Positions 28,007-35,393 of a stretch of 64,000 nucleotides of DNA are shown in pieces; positions within the stretch are counted from its first letter, which is position 1; each line of letters opens with the position of its first letter. The stretch covers positions 14,060 through 78,059 of the forward strand of contig JBEMAY010000005.1 of NCBI GenBank assembly GCA_040274765.1, in the 5' to 3' direction. The notes beneath the pieces were generated by a model. It was not told the origin of the DNA and did no database searches. It saw nothing but the letters and a program-made list of their open reading frames with translations. Position numbers and translations under genes: made by a program. This DNA comes from Psychrobacillus sp040274765 (GTDB taxonomy: Bacteria; Bacillota; Bacilli; Bacillales_A; Planococcaceae).

Positions 28007-28486
28007 GTGAATATACAAATTATTTCAGTAGGAAAGTTAAAAGAGAAATACTTGAAGATGGGGATAGAAGAATATACGAAGAGACTGGGAAGCTACGCCA
28101 AAATAGATTTAATCGAAGTGGCGGATGAAAAAGCTCCTGAAAACTTGAGTGAAGCTGATATGGAAATCGTTAAGAAAAAAGAAGGCGATCGTATACTAGC
28201 AAAAATCGGAGCAGATACGTATGTAGTAGCTTTAGCGATCGAAGGGAAGATGAAAAGCTCTGAACAACTTGCAGCAGATATCGAGTCATTAATGACCTAT
28301 GGCAGAAGCAAAATTGCTTTTGTGATCGGGGGATCACTAGGGTTACACGACGAAGTTATGAAGCGTAGTGACGAAAAGCTCTCCTTCTCTAAAATGACGT
28401 TGCCGCACCAACTAATGAAGCTGGTTTTAGTCGAGCAGATTTACCGAGCATTTCGAATTATGAAGGGCGAACCGTATCATAAGTAA
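28007..28486 (+). CDS. rlmH: 23S rRNA (pseudouridine-1915-N3)-methyltransferase RlmH
   Basis: SPOUT-class methyltransferase acting on pseudouridine 1915 in helix 69 of 23S rRNA on the whole ribosome. The 159 residues include the knot motif FVIGGSLGLHDEV and the C-terminal PYHK, which lies in the active site. GTG start after AAAGGTGG. This gene is orfX of staphylococci: its 3' end is the SCC attachment site, and here the last 18 bp are duplicated twice downstream. Confidence 0.98.
   Translation: MNIQIISVGKLKEKYLKMGIEEYTKRLGSYAKIDLIEVADEKAPENLSEADMEIVKKKEGDRILAKIGADTYVVALAIEGKMKSSEQLAADIESLMTYGRSKIAFVIGGSLGLHDEVMKRSDEKLSFSKMTLPHQLMKLVLVEQIYRAFRIMKGEPYHK
28469..28486 (+). repeat. att copy 1 (3' end of rlmH)
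   Basis: GAACCGTATCATAAGTAA ends exactly at the rlmH stop. The TATCATAA core is that of the SCC attB/att sites recombined by Ccr enzymes. It is followed inside the element by the half-repeat GTAAGTGCGGTT (28483-28494), whose near-complement lies at 30088-30099. Confidence 0.9.
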
Positions 28487-28501
28487 GTGCGGTTATTAGA
28501 A

Positions 28502-28555
28502 AGACCATTTAGAACATCGAAATGATAATGTTCTAAATGGTCTAGTTTTATTTTT
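28502..28555 (+). terminator. terminator just inside the first element
   Basis: Perfect 16-bp stem AGACCATTTAGAACAT and its complement (28528-28543), loop of 10 nt, then a T-rich tract. It ends rlmH transcription and also lies at the 3' end of the minus-strand ATPase gene. Confidence 0.92.
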
Positions 28556-29999
28556 GATTTGCATACCATTCATTTTCGGCATTTCCAAGTAAATATAAAA
28601 ATGCGAATGCAGGAATTCGTATAACCGGGGTTGTAGTAGTATGTTTAGTAATACCATAATCGTCGTCATTTTTAGTAACTATAATAGCCCCTTTAGTTTT
28701 GGGGTCATTTGCCCATTGAACAATAGCTTCATTTTCAGAAATTGTAGAGTTTTGTCTGTATTTTACTTCAATTAAAATTTTTCCTATGGGGAATGAAACT
28801 ATAACATCAATTTCTTTTTGAGTTTTTGCATCTCTAAAGTAACAAATCTCTAATTGCTGTTTATAAAAGAATGTATGAATATGTTTATAAATAGCAGTTT
28901 CAATTATAATGCCCATCTCTAAAGGATCTGTTAATACTTCTTCTCCTAACATTAGAACAGCATTCCTGATTGCAGGGTCAGCTAAATAAATCTTAGGTTT
29001 TGATTTTAAAATTTTCTTTCCACTTAAATCTAAAGGGCGGCTTGAGTAGATTAAATTTGCTTGTTCAAGTAACTCAATATAGTTACTTATAGTTTGTCGA
29101 GTTACACCTACTTCTTTAGCAATTGTATCCTGTACTAATATGTTACTACTTGTCATACACAAATATAAAAAAATCTTTTCAAATTCAGCAACATTACGGA
29201 CATTGAATAGGGAAACGATATCTCTTTTTATGACTTTATCTACAACGTCTTCTCGGATTATTTTTTGGGCAAAACTAATGTCATCGGTTAGAGCAATTTC
29301 AGGAAATCCTCCCATTAGTAAATAATTATGAAAATGTTTCTGTAAAGGCTTTAATGAAACCATTAAATCAGCTAATTCTTTTGGAGTTAATTGAGCGAGA
29401 GATGTGGGTTTAATTCCTAAAGGTAGTTTTGGTCGTTTAATATCTAAAAGTTCAATGTATTCATAAAAGGAGAGTGTGGGTATTTTTATTTGAGTCCATC
29501 TACCAACGCCACTTTCAGCCATTTTAGATGAAATAATCGGACTAGCAGACCCTGTAGCTAAGATTTTATATTGTGGATGTTGATCATAAAGTGTTTTTAA
29601 CCAGGTGTCCCAATCAGGTGCATATTGAATTTCATCGAAGAATAGATATAATTCGTCCGTGTTGGATGAAATATTATTTTCAAAAACATCAATTATTTCT
29701 CCAATATTAGAAAGTTTTAACATTGGATGGTCAAAAGATACATAAAGAATCTGTTTTGATGAAACAGTTTCAATTAACTCCTCCATCATTTGATACATAA
29801 TTGTAGTTTTACCAACTCGTCTTGGACCAGAAAGTATAATTTCACGACGTATTTGAGGATGGTAAAAAATCTTTTTAGCTTCATAAAAGGCGAGCCTTTT
29901 AACAGGGCGAGTTAAATTTTCTGGAATCTTTTCTGTATTCCACCAAGGATTGAAGCCAACTAACACTTTTAATATTTGTTCTTGCGTTATAAAAGACAT
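28548..29999 (-). CDS. ATP-binding protein, AAA_14 plus DUF4143
   Basis: A 483-residue soluble protein with an N-terminal AAA+ ATPase (Walker A SGPRRVGKTT, Walker B LYLFFDEIQY), a winged-helix segment (KEVGVTRQTISNYIELLEQ) and a C-terminal DUF4143 domain. The tail shows EIDVIVSF...ILIEVKYR, a D-x(n)-E-x-K pattern like that of PD-(D/E)xK nucleases. ATG 29999 was chosen after GAGGAG. Such solo ATPases are widespread in accessory DNA and their role is unsettled. It is the only gene of its element. Confidence 0.88.
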   Translation of the reverse strand: MSFITQEQILKVLVGFNPWWNTEKIPENLTRPVKRLAFYEAKKIFYHPQIRREIILSGPRRVGKTTIMYQMMEELIETVSSKQILYVSFDHPMLKLSNIGEIIDVFENNISSNTDELYLFFDEIQYAPDWDTWLKTLYDQHPQYKILATGSASPIISSKMAESGVGRWTQIKIPTLSFYEYIELLDIKRPKLPLGIKPTSLAQLTPKELADLMVSLKPLQKHFHNYLLMGGFPEIALTDDISFAQKIIREDVVDKVIKRDIVSLFNVRNVAEFEKIFLYLCMTSSNILVQDTIAKEVGVTRQTISNYIELLEQANLIYSSRPLDLSGKKILKSKPKIYLADPAIRNAVLMLGEEVLTDPLEMGIIIETAIYKHIHTFFYKQQLEICYFRDAKTQKEIDVIVSFPIGKILIEVKYRQNSTISENEAIVQWANDPKTKGAIIVTKNDDDYGITKHTTTTPVIRIPAFAFLYLLGNAENEWYANQK

Positions 30000-30111
30000 A
30001 AAATACACTTCTCCTCTATTTTTGTTAATTATATAATACATTTTATTAGTAAAAATGTAAAATAAGAAGTTTATTTATATATAAAAAAACCGTACTTACA
30101 GTAGTTACGGA

Positions 30112-30129
30112 GAACCGTATCATAAGTAA
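30112..30129 (+). repeat. att copy 2
   Basis: Exact copy of the rlmH 3' end, GAACCGTATCATAAGTAA, here followed by ATGCG. AACCGTACTTAC lies 12 bp to its left as the right inverted repeat of the first element. No coding function. Confidence 0.9.
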
Positions 30130-30138
30130 ATGCGTAAT

Positions 30139-30172
30139 AAAAACGTTGAGCTTTTGTCTCAACGTTTTTATT
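30139..30172 (+). terminator. terminator just inside the second element
   Basis: Perfect 12-bp stem AAAAACGTTGAG / CTCAACGTTTTT with a 7-nt loop. Nearly palindromic in its A and T tails, so it can act in both directions and also closes the minus-strand gene at 30168. Confidence 0.9.
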
Positions 30173-30707
30173 TATAAAGCTTATTATTTATTGCATCAAA
30201 GTAAAGTTTGATGGGTTCATTTGTTGCAAAATGATTGGCTTGAATGTGTAAGTGGTTATTATGCCAATCTTTAAATTTAATAGTATCCATATGAACGGGA
30301 TTGTCTATTTCGATACGTGAATCCAGTAAATCACCGTCTATTTTACAAAGCGGAGTATCTATTTGAAATAATTCATAGTCATTGGATAATAGCAATTTTC
30401 CAGAAGGTGTTAATGTTACGTTTGTTATAGATCCACCCATATCGTAATAATCACGAGCAATATATAAAGATGGATTTTCACGACTAATTTCATAGAGAAG
30501 CGAATCGGTAAGGACATAAAAATGTGGATTTTGTTTCGAGAGAGCGACATGTAGAGATGCTCCTTTAAATTGCCCATAAAAAGTTTCAAATTCATTTGTC
30601 TCAAGTTTTACCCAAGTCCAATTGTTTGTAGAAATAGGTGCATCATAAATTTTTTCGTTGTATGAACCTGAAAGGGGAGCTGCGGTAATTTGTGCAGTTG
30701 TAATCAT
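30168..30707 (-). CDS. unknown third gene of the mntA-hepT operon
   Basis: About 179 residues, soluble, no signal peptide. I do not recognise it. It is rich in aromatic residues and alternating hydrophobic strands (for example HFYVLTDSLLYEI, KLLLSNDYELFQI), suggesting an all-beta fold. ATG 30707 was preferred for the AAAGGGTG upstream; an earlier ATG at 30728 overlaps the hepT stop by 4 bp. Close spacing implies co-transcription with the toxin-antitoxin pair, so an accessory or immunity-like role is possible, as inference. Confidence 0.75.
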   Translation of the reverse strand: MITTAQITAAPLSGSYNEKIYDAPISTNNWTWVKLETNEFETFYGQFKGASLHVALSKQNPHFYVLTDSLLYEISRENPSLYIARDYYDMGGSITNVTLTPSGKLLLSNDYELFQIDTPLCKIDGDLLDSRIEIDNPVHMDTIKFKDWHNNHLHIQANHFATNEPIKLYFDAINNKLYK

Positions 30708-30724
30708 TAAAATCACCCTTTGTA

Positions 30725-31135
30725 TCATTTATTCTCAAGTTGTAAAACGATCTTTGTAAAATCTTTAAAATCATCAATATGCTTTTCTAAAATGGCTTCT
30801 AAAATCTCAACTTCTAACGCTTGATAGTCATGTACCGCAATATTTCTGAATCCAACCATAATCATTAACGTTTTTGCTAATGATGAATCAATGACACCAG
30901 CTTCCTCTAATAGCTTAAAACCTTCTCGACTCGCTTTAGGAATACCTAGCTTACGTTCGCTAACAATATGCATTGCTAAATCGATACTTGCTTCGCACGC
31001 ACGTTGAATGTTTAAAATAATGCTGTCTTGTTTTGTAAAGTCTTTTAAATTTTCAGGATTGCCCTCGTACACTTCATGAATTCGATTTACACAGCGTTCA
31101 ATTGTAGTAGTTTTATTTAAGATTACATCATTCAT
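30725..31135 (-). CDS. hepT: HepT-like HEPN-domain toxin (DUF86)
   Basis: All-alpha HEPN protein of 136 residues with the ribonuclease-type motif R-x4-H-x-Y in RNIAVHDY. In the MntA-HepT (type VII) systems HepT is an RNase toxin that the partner nucleotidyltransferase neutralises by adding AMPs to the Tyr of this motif. ATG 31135 gives an 8-bp overlap with mntA. The required residues are all present, so the toxin looks functional. Confidence 0.9.
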   Translation of the reverse strand: MNDVILNKTTTIERCVNRIHEVYEGNPENLKDFTKQDSIILNIQRACEASIDLAMHIVSERKLGIPKASREGFKLLEEAGVIDSSLAKTLMIMVGFRNIAVHDYQALEVEILEAILEKHIDDFKDFTKIVLQLENK

Positions 31136-31538
31136 CTCCAAAGACACTTCCTCTTTCCTTAATACTTTCAATCACACTAGCACGTTGTTCACTAAGTGTT
31201 GCATACATACTATAGGCACGCATTTTTTGGCGTGTAAATTCATTTTCATCTTTGATGTAAATCGGTATTCCTTGTGAAAAAATTTGCATTGTAAATACAG
31301 TATCGATTTGTTTAAGATCGACTAAATCTACTTCACGTCCAGCAATTTTAGCTAGTTCACCAGTTAGTAAAAAACGTTCATAGGATGATAACTGCTCTTT
31401 GCTGAAATAGGCTAAATCAATATCGCTATCAAGGCGACTAGTACCTTTTGCGAACGATCCAAATAAAAGGATAAAATCCGGATTTATTTTGCTTTGAATG
31501 CTTTTGATTAGCAGCTTTTCAAGATTTATTTCAAGCAT
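31128..31538 (-). CDS. mntA: MntA-like minimal nucleotidyltransferase antitoxin
   Basis: A 136-residue minimal nucleotidyltransferase with the G-S-x10-D-x-D motif (FGSFAKGTSRLDSDIDLAYF), the metal-binding and catalytic core, and a C-terminal helical part. Known relatives AMPylate HepT. AAAGGTGG lies before the ATG. First gene of the three-gene minus-strand operon within the second SCC-like element. Confidence 0.9.
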   Translation of the reverse strand: MLEINLEKLLIKSIQSKINPDFILLFGSFAKGTSRLDSDIDLAYFSKEQLSSYERFLLTGELAKIAGREVDLVDLKQIDTVFTMQIFSQGIPIYIKDENEFTRQKMRAYSMYATLSEQRASVIESIKERGSVFGDE

Positions 31539-31579
31539 GTTATCACCACCTTTTCTTTATTATAAACTTTGGCGAAAAA

Positions 31580-31629
31580 AACCGCACTTATACTTATTAC
31601 GATGAACCGTATCATAAGTAAGTGCGGTT
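31580..31629. repeat. inverted repeat spanning att copy 3
   Basis: AACCGCACTTAT (31580) is the near-complement of GTAAGTGCGGTT (31618-31629), flanking the att core. With A and T tails the whole can fold as an imperfect hairpin. SCC termini carry such inverted repeats. Confidence 0.75.
31604..31621 (+). repeat. att copy 3 (distal end of the island)
   Basis: Exact GAACCGTATCATAAGTAA. Together with the following GTGCGGTT it matches copy 1 over 26 bp, while copy 2 matches only 18 bp plus TGCG. It should represent the outer junction with the chromosome. Confidence 0.9.
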
Positions 31630-31637
31630 TTTAAAAT

Positions 31638-31684
31638 AACCACCTAGAACGTTAATTTATCAGCGTTTTAGGTGGTTCTTTTTA
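31638..31684 (+). terminator. terminator next to att copy 3
   Basis: Fourteen-bp stem AACCACCTAGAACG / CGTTTTAGGTGGTT with one G-T pair, followed by CTTTTTATT. It is probably the original rlmH terminator, displaced by the insertions. Confidence 0.85.
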
Positions 31685-31856
31685 TTAAGGATAGGTTGAA
31701 TTTCAATATTGGTAAATGAGAGAAGATTTTAGGAGGTATTTAGGTAATAGAATTACTTACCTTATTAATTAGTTGTAGCTTAAAAACTTTGCAATCTGTC
31801 AGAATATGGTATTTACCCATCACATCTACTTTCATTTCACATTACGCTACGAATGA

Positions 31857-31870
31857 TAACATTAATGTTA
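31857..31870. promoter_or_regulatory. palindrome, candidate operator of the Xre-AbrB regulator
   Basis: Perfect 14-bp palindrome TAACATTAATGTTA, about 65 bp upstream of the regulator start. The rest of the 31685-31933 gap shows no gene. Confidence 0.4.
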
Positions 31871-31933
31871 CACTCCGTTGGTAGATTTACTATTAAAATC
31901 GTGTTTATAATTACGTATGAGAGGGTGAAAAGT

Positions 31934-32362
31934 ATGATTAATATGAATTTATGCTCGATGAGAAAACGTCATAATCTAACTCAGGAGCAATTAGCCCAAG
32001 AATTAAATGTTTCACGTCAAGTAATAGCAAAATGGGAAAAAGGCGAATCGACCCCAGATTTACACCATAGTATGAATATTGCCAATTTCTTCGGGGTAAC
32101 CTTAGATGCTTTAGTAAACCATAACTCAGAAGAAATGGGTATAGATATTCCACCAAAAGGCAAGCATTTTTTTGGGACAGCAACTGTAGGAGAACGGGGC
32201 CAAATTGTAATTCCGAAAAAAGCCCGTGAGATTTTTCAAATTAACCCAGGTGATTCAATCGTTATTATAGGGGATGAGGATCGTGGGTTGGCGTTAGCAC
32301 CTGAAAAAATGATTAAACAGTTTTTAAATATGGTGAAAGCTCAGCAAAAAGAGGAGGAATAA
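31934..32362 (+). CDS. Xre-type regulator fused to an AbrB-like domain
   Basis: A 142-residue protein with two DNA-binding modules: an N-terminal helix-turn-helix (RKRHNLTQEQLAQELNVSRQ, about 10-60) and a C-terminal SpoVT/AbrB swapped-hairpin domain (TVGERGQIVIPKKAREIF, about 83-125). ATG 31934 follows GAGAGGGTGA. It is the first gene of an operon with an ABC exporter (4 bp and 0 bp gaps) and most likely controls it, perhaps through the palindrome upstream. Confidence 0.88.
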   Translation: MINMNLCSMRKRHNLTQEQLAQELNVSRQVIAKWEKGESTPDLHHSMNIANFFGVTLDALVNHNSEEMGIDIPPKGKHFFGTATVGERGQIVIPKKAREIFQINPGDSIVIIGDEDRGLALAPEKMIKQFLNMVKAQQKEEE

Positions 32363-32365
32363 AAT

Positions 32366-33097
32366 GTGAGTGCTGCAATTGAACTTCACGGTTTATCAAA
32401 AAGCTATAAAGAAAAAGTTGCCGTTTCGCCGATGACACTTACGATTAATCAAGGCGAACTATTCGGACTCCTCGGCGTAAATGGTGCTGGTAAAACGACG
32501 GTTATAAATATGCTAAGTGGCCTTGCAAAACCGTCTACAGGAGATGCGCTTGTCCTTGGGCATTCCCTTAGTAAAGAGTTACCAAGTATACGAAAATTAC
32601 TCGCTGTCTCCCCTCAGGAAACGTCAATTGCTCCAAATTTATCGGTACGTGAAAATTTACTATTAATGGCACGCATTCACGGTTTTTCGAAAAAGAAATC
32701 CATTGAAAAAACGGATGCTTTAATTAGCCAGTTTTCATTACAGCCTTACGAGCATCAACGTGGGAAAAATTTATCCGGTGGCTGGCAGCGAAAGTTAAGT
32801 ATTGCCATGGCGCTAATTGCAGATCCTCAAATTTTATTTTTAGATGAACCTACTTTAGGGTTAGATATTATTAGCCGTCGGGAGCTCTGGGCAATGATTA
32901 ATAAACTCAGAGAGACGACGACAATTGTACTTACCACCCACTATTTAGAAGAAGCAGAAAACTTGTGTGATCGCATTTGTATTATGAAGGATGGCGAAAT
33001 AAAGGCACTAGGTACAGTAGACGATCTCCTTACAACAGCAAGTAAAGAAAACTTTGAGGATGCATTTGTGCATTTCGTGACAGGGGGCGAATTATAA
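32366..33097 (+). CDS. ABC transporter ATP-binding protein
   Basis: A 243-residue nucleotide-binding subunit with Walker A GVNGAGKTT, signature LSGGWQRKLS, Walker B ILFLDEPTLGLD and the H-loop TTHYLEEAE. It resembles the drug/antibiotic exporters of the DrrA/CcmA type. GTG start after AGAGGAGG. Translationally coupled to the permease gene behind it. The substrate cannot be deduced. Confidence 0.93.
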   Translation: MSAAIELHGLSKSYKEKVAVSPMTLTINQGELFGLLGVNGAGKTTVINMLSGLAKPSTGDALVLGHSLSKELPSIRKLLAVSPQETSIAPNLSVRENLLLMARIHGFSKKKSIEKTDALISQFSLQPYEHQRGKNLSGGWQRKLSIAMALIADPQILFLDEPTLGLDIISRRELWAMINKLRETTTIVLTTHYLEEAENLCDRICIMKDGEIKALGTVDDLLTTASKENFEDAFVHFVTGGEL

Positions 33098-33828
33098 TGA
33101 GAGCATTCGCATTTGCTGGACGCTGTACGAAAGAAATTGTACGTGACCCGATTTCATTATTTTTTGGTATAGTCTTCCCTATAATTTTACTTATGATTTT
33201 AACTGCGATTAATCGCAACGTTCCAGTAGATATTTTTAATGTTGAACAATTGACACCAGGCATCGCAGTATTTAGTCTTTCTTTTATTGCTTTATTTGCA
33301 GCACAAACGTTAGCAAAGGACCGTTCTAGTTCTTATCTAATAAGATTGCTAACGACTCCAATGACAGCAAGTGATTTCATTATTGGATATACGCTTCCTT
33401 TAGGGATCTTTGCTGTGCTTCAAAGTATTACTTGTTTTATAACTGCTTACTCTTTAGGTTTGGAACTATCTTTCAACCATATATTTGCATTTATTACCTT
33501 ACTCATTACATCTACTATTTTCATAGGAATCGGACTGTTATGTGGCTCCTTATTTAACGAAAAGGCAGCAGTAGGCTTATGCGGAGCTTTATTAACTAAC
33601 TTAACAGCTTTTTTATCTGGCGCATGGTTCGATTTATCGTTAATTGGAGGAGCTTTTGAAAAAGTCGCTTATGCCCTACCATTCGTCCACGCTGTTGATT
33701 TAGTTAGAGCAATTGTGGCAGAAGACTTTAGCGCAATGTTTCCCCATTTATATGTTGTGGTAATTTATGCAGTGGTCCTTTTTAGTCTTTCGATTTTTAT
33801 TTTCAAATATAAAATACAGCAAAATTAA
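33097..33828 (+). CDS. ABC-2 type transporter permease
   Basis: A 243-residue membrane protein with six hydrophobic segments and an ABC-2 layout; the N-terminal FAGRCTKEIVRDPISLFFG is the typical start of such permeases. Its ATG shares a base with the stop of the ATPase gene. It forms the exporter with the preceding ATPase, probably as a dimer. Substrate unknown. Confidence 0.9.
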   Translation: MRAFAFAGRCTKEIVRDPISLFFGIVFPIILLMILTAINRNVPVDIFNVEQLTPGIAVFSLSFIALFAAQTLAKDRSSSYLIRLLTTPMTASDFIIGYTLPLGIFAVLQSITCFITAYSLGLELSFNHIFAFITLLITSTIFIGIGLLCGSLFNEKAAVGLCGALLTNLTAFLSGAWFDLSLIGGAFEKVAYALPFVHAVDLVRAIVAEDFSAMFPHLYVVVIYAVVLFSLSIFIFKYKIQQN

Positions 33829-33839
33829 TAGTTAATCAA

Positions 33840-33870
33840 AAACTTACGTTACTTAAACGTAGGTTTTTTA
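33840..33870 (+). terminator. terminator after the ABC exporter operon
   Basis: AAACTTACGTT / AACGTAGGTTT stem with one G-T pair, then TTT. Confidence 0.85.
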
Positions 33871-33873
33871 CAT

Positions 33874-33902
33874 TTGAAATTTCTTACCAGTTTAGATAAT
33901 AT
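33874..33902 (+). promoter_or_regulatory. sigma-A promoter of queD-queE
   Basis: TTGAAA, 17-nt spacer, TAATAT, placed so that transcription starts just before the preQ1 riboswitch. Confidence 0.8.
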
Positions 33903-33935
33903 ATGCTTATAAAAGAATGCCCGGGATTAAACGGG

Positions 33936-33970
33936 AGAGGTTCATAGCTTATACCCTCTATAAAAAACTA
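33936..33970 (+). promoter_or_regulatory. preQ1-I riboswitch of queD-queE
   Basis: AGAGG opens P1 and pairs with CCTCT; the A-rich tail ATAAAAAACTA follows, the class-I preQ1 aptamer. A CCCG/CGGG hairpin (33920-33935) directly abuts P1. A terminator follows, so preQ1 should switch transcription off. Confidence 0.93.
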
Positions 33971-33987
33971 TGGAAACATGACGAGAC

Positions 33988-34017
33988 GCCATGTCCATAT
34001 AGGACGTGGCTTTTTTT
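33988..34017 (+). terminator. riboswitch-controlled terminator before queD
   Basis: GCCATGTCC / GGACGTGGC stem with one G-T pair and seven T. Confidence 0.9.
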
Positions 34018-34107
34018 CTGTTTAATACATACGTTTTAATAGAATGATTGATATGCTAGTACCTCTCTTGAAAAGTCCGGGAGTATTTTTAAGGGAGGAA
34101 TTAACGC

Positions 34108-34581
34108 ATGTCTAATTTTAGAATTGTTGATAAGCTACAAAAGATTAATGAAGATATTCAAATTAAACAACTAAAATATCATTCAAAACGAGTTCTCATT
34201 AGTAAAGAATTCACCTTTGACGCCGCTCATCATTTGCATCACTATGAAGGTAAGTGTAAAAATTTGCATGGCCATACGTATCGCGCAGTACTAGGAATAA
34301 GTGGTTATACGGACGAACGTGGTATCATGATAGATTTTGGGGACATCAAGGAAATTTGGAAACAGAAAATAGAAATTTATTTAGATCATCACTATATAAA
34401 CGAAACACTGCCTCCAATGAACACGACAGCAGAAAATATCGTCGTCTGGATTTATGAGAGGTTGAGTGAGGCATTGCTAGACGAACAAGGCTCTACTGAT
34501 ATACGTGTGGAATTTATCAAGTTATATGAGACTCCTACAAGCTATGCGGAAGCTAGAAGGGAATGGATGGAGAATGAGTAA
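34108..34581 (+). CDS. queD: 6-carboxytetrahydropterin synthase QueD
   Basis: Second enzyme of preQ1 synthesis: converts dihydroneopterin triphosphate to 6-carboxy-tetrahydropterin. 157 residues with the zinc and catalytic residues of the PTPS fold: FDAAHHL, the Cys in GKCKNLHGHTY, and the His of DHHYIN. AAGGGAGGAA precedes the ATG. It overlaps queE by 8 bp and both are under the upstream preQ1-I riboswitch. Confidence 0.96.
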   Translation: MSNFRIVDKLQKINEDIQIKQLKYHSKRVLISKEFTFDAAHHLHHYEGKCKNLHGHTYRAVLGISGYTDERGIMIDFGDIKEIWKQKIEIYLDHHYINETLPPMNTTAENIVVWIYERLSEALLDEQGSTDIRVEFIKLYETPTSYAEARREWMENE

Positions 34582-35302
34582 AATACCGGTTATAGAGATT
34601 TTTGGTCCTACCATCCAAGGAGAAGGCATGGTAGTGGGCCAGAAAACTATGTTTGTACGTACAGCCGGCTGTGACTATTCCTGTTCGTGGTGCGATTCTT
34701 CATTTACTTGGGATGGAAGTGGAAAGCATCTTATTGTTCAAATGACGGCAGCAGACATTTGGTCTGAGTTAAAACGCCTTGGAGGCAATGGTTTTTCTTT
34801 CGTTACGATTTCGGGAGGAAATCCGGCACTTCTACGTAATCTAGAATCGCTTATTGCAATTTTAAAAAAGAATAAAATAAAGATTGGTGTGGAGACACAA
34901 GGAAGTAGATGGCAAGATTGGCTGTATGAAATCGATGAGCTAACGATTTCACCTAAGCCCCCTAGTTCTGGTATGACGACGGACTTTTCTACACTATCTA
35001 GTATGATAAAAAAACTTAGAGACAGAAATAATGATCAGCATATATCTATAAAAATTGTATTATTTAATCAAGAGGATTATCGTTATGCAAAAGAGGTTCA
35101 TCTCCGATACCCAACTATTCCTTTTTATCTTCAAGTTGGAAATGATGACACGACTACGATGGACAATACGCAGTTAGTTACCCATTTATTAAAGAAATAT
35201 CAAATGGTGATTGATCAAGTGATGATGGATGATGAATTAAATAATGTTAAAATCCTGCCACAACTACACACACTCGTCTGGGGAAATAAAAGAGGGGTAT
35301 AA
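34574..35302 (+). CDS. queE: 7-carboxy-7-deazaguanine synthase QueE
   Basis: Radical-SAM enzyme that contracts the QueD product to 7-carboxy-7-deazaguanine. ATG 34574 gives 242 residues starting MSKIPVIEIFGPTIQGEG, the usual QueE start; upstream in-frame codons lie within queD. The cluster motif C-x3-C-x2-C is seen in CDYSCSWC, and the glycine-rich SAM motif in TISGGNP. Second gene of the queDE unit. Confidence 0.96.
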   Translation: MSKIPVIEIFGPTIQGEGMVVGQKTMFVRTAGCDYSCSWCDSSFTWDGSGKHLIVQMTAADIWSELKRLGGNGFSFVTISGGNPALLRNLESLIAILKKNKIKIGVETQGSRWQDWLYEIDELTISPKPPSSGMTTDFSTLSSMIKKLRDRNNDQHISIKIVLFNQEDYRYAKEVHLRYPTIPFYLQVGNDDTTTMDNTQLVTHLLKKYQMVIDQVMMDDELNNVKILPQLHTLVWGNKRGV

Positions 35303-35393
35303 CGGAAGTGTCTCTATAATATTGAGCAAGTTGGTAACGGGGATAGGATGACATAATTCAGGTTTTTTTCATACAATACCTAGGGGTGAAAAA

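Larger units (their letters stand above)
28483..31621. mobile_element. tandem SCC-like elements integrated at rlmH, no recombinase
   Basis: Three exact 18-bp att copies delimit two segments: 28487-30129 (one ATPase gene) and 30130-31621 (mntA, hepT, one unknown gene). Terminal inverted repeats flank the first (GTAAGTGCGGTT versus AACCGTACTTAC, 11/12) and the compound element (versus AACCGCACTTAT at 31580, 11/12). Position, core sequence and repeats fit SCC-type insertion. No ccrA/B/C serine recombinase is present, so mobility would need an enzyme supplied elsewhere. All genes inside run opposite to rlmH. Confidence 0.8.

Noticed and set aside
28487..31621. A ccr-type recombinase gene hidden in the island
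   Set aside because: All substantial frames there are accounted for by four genes, none of which has serine-recombinase motifs.
31622..33870. A third SCC-like element containing the ABC exporter
   Set aside because: I found no fourth copy of the 18-bp att sequence or TATCATAAG core downstream, so the segment cannot be delimited.
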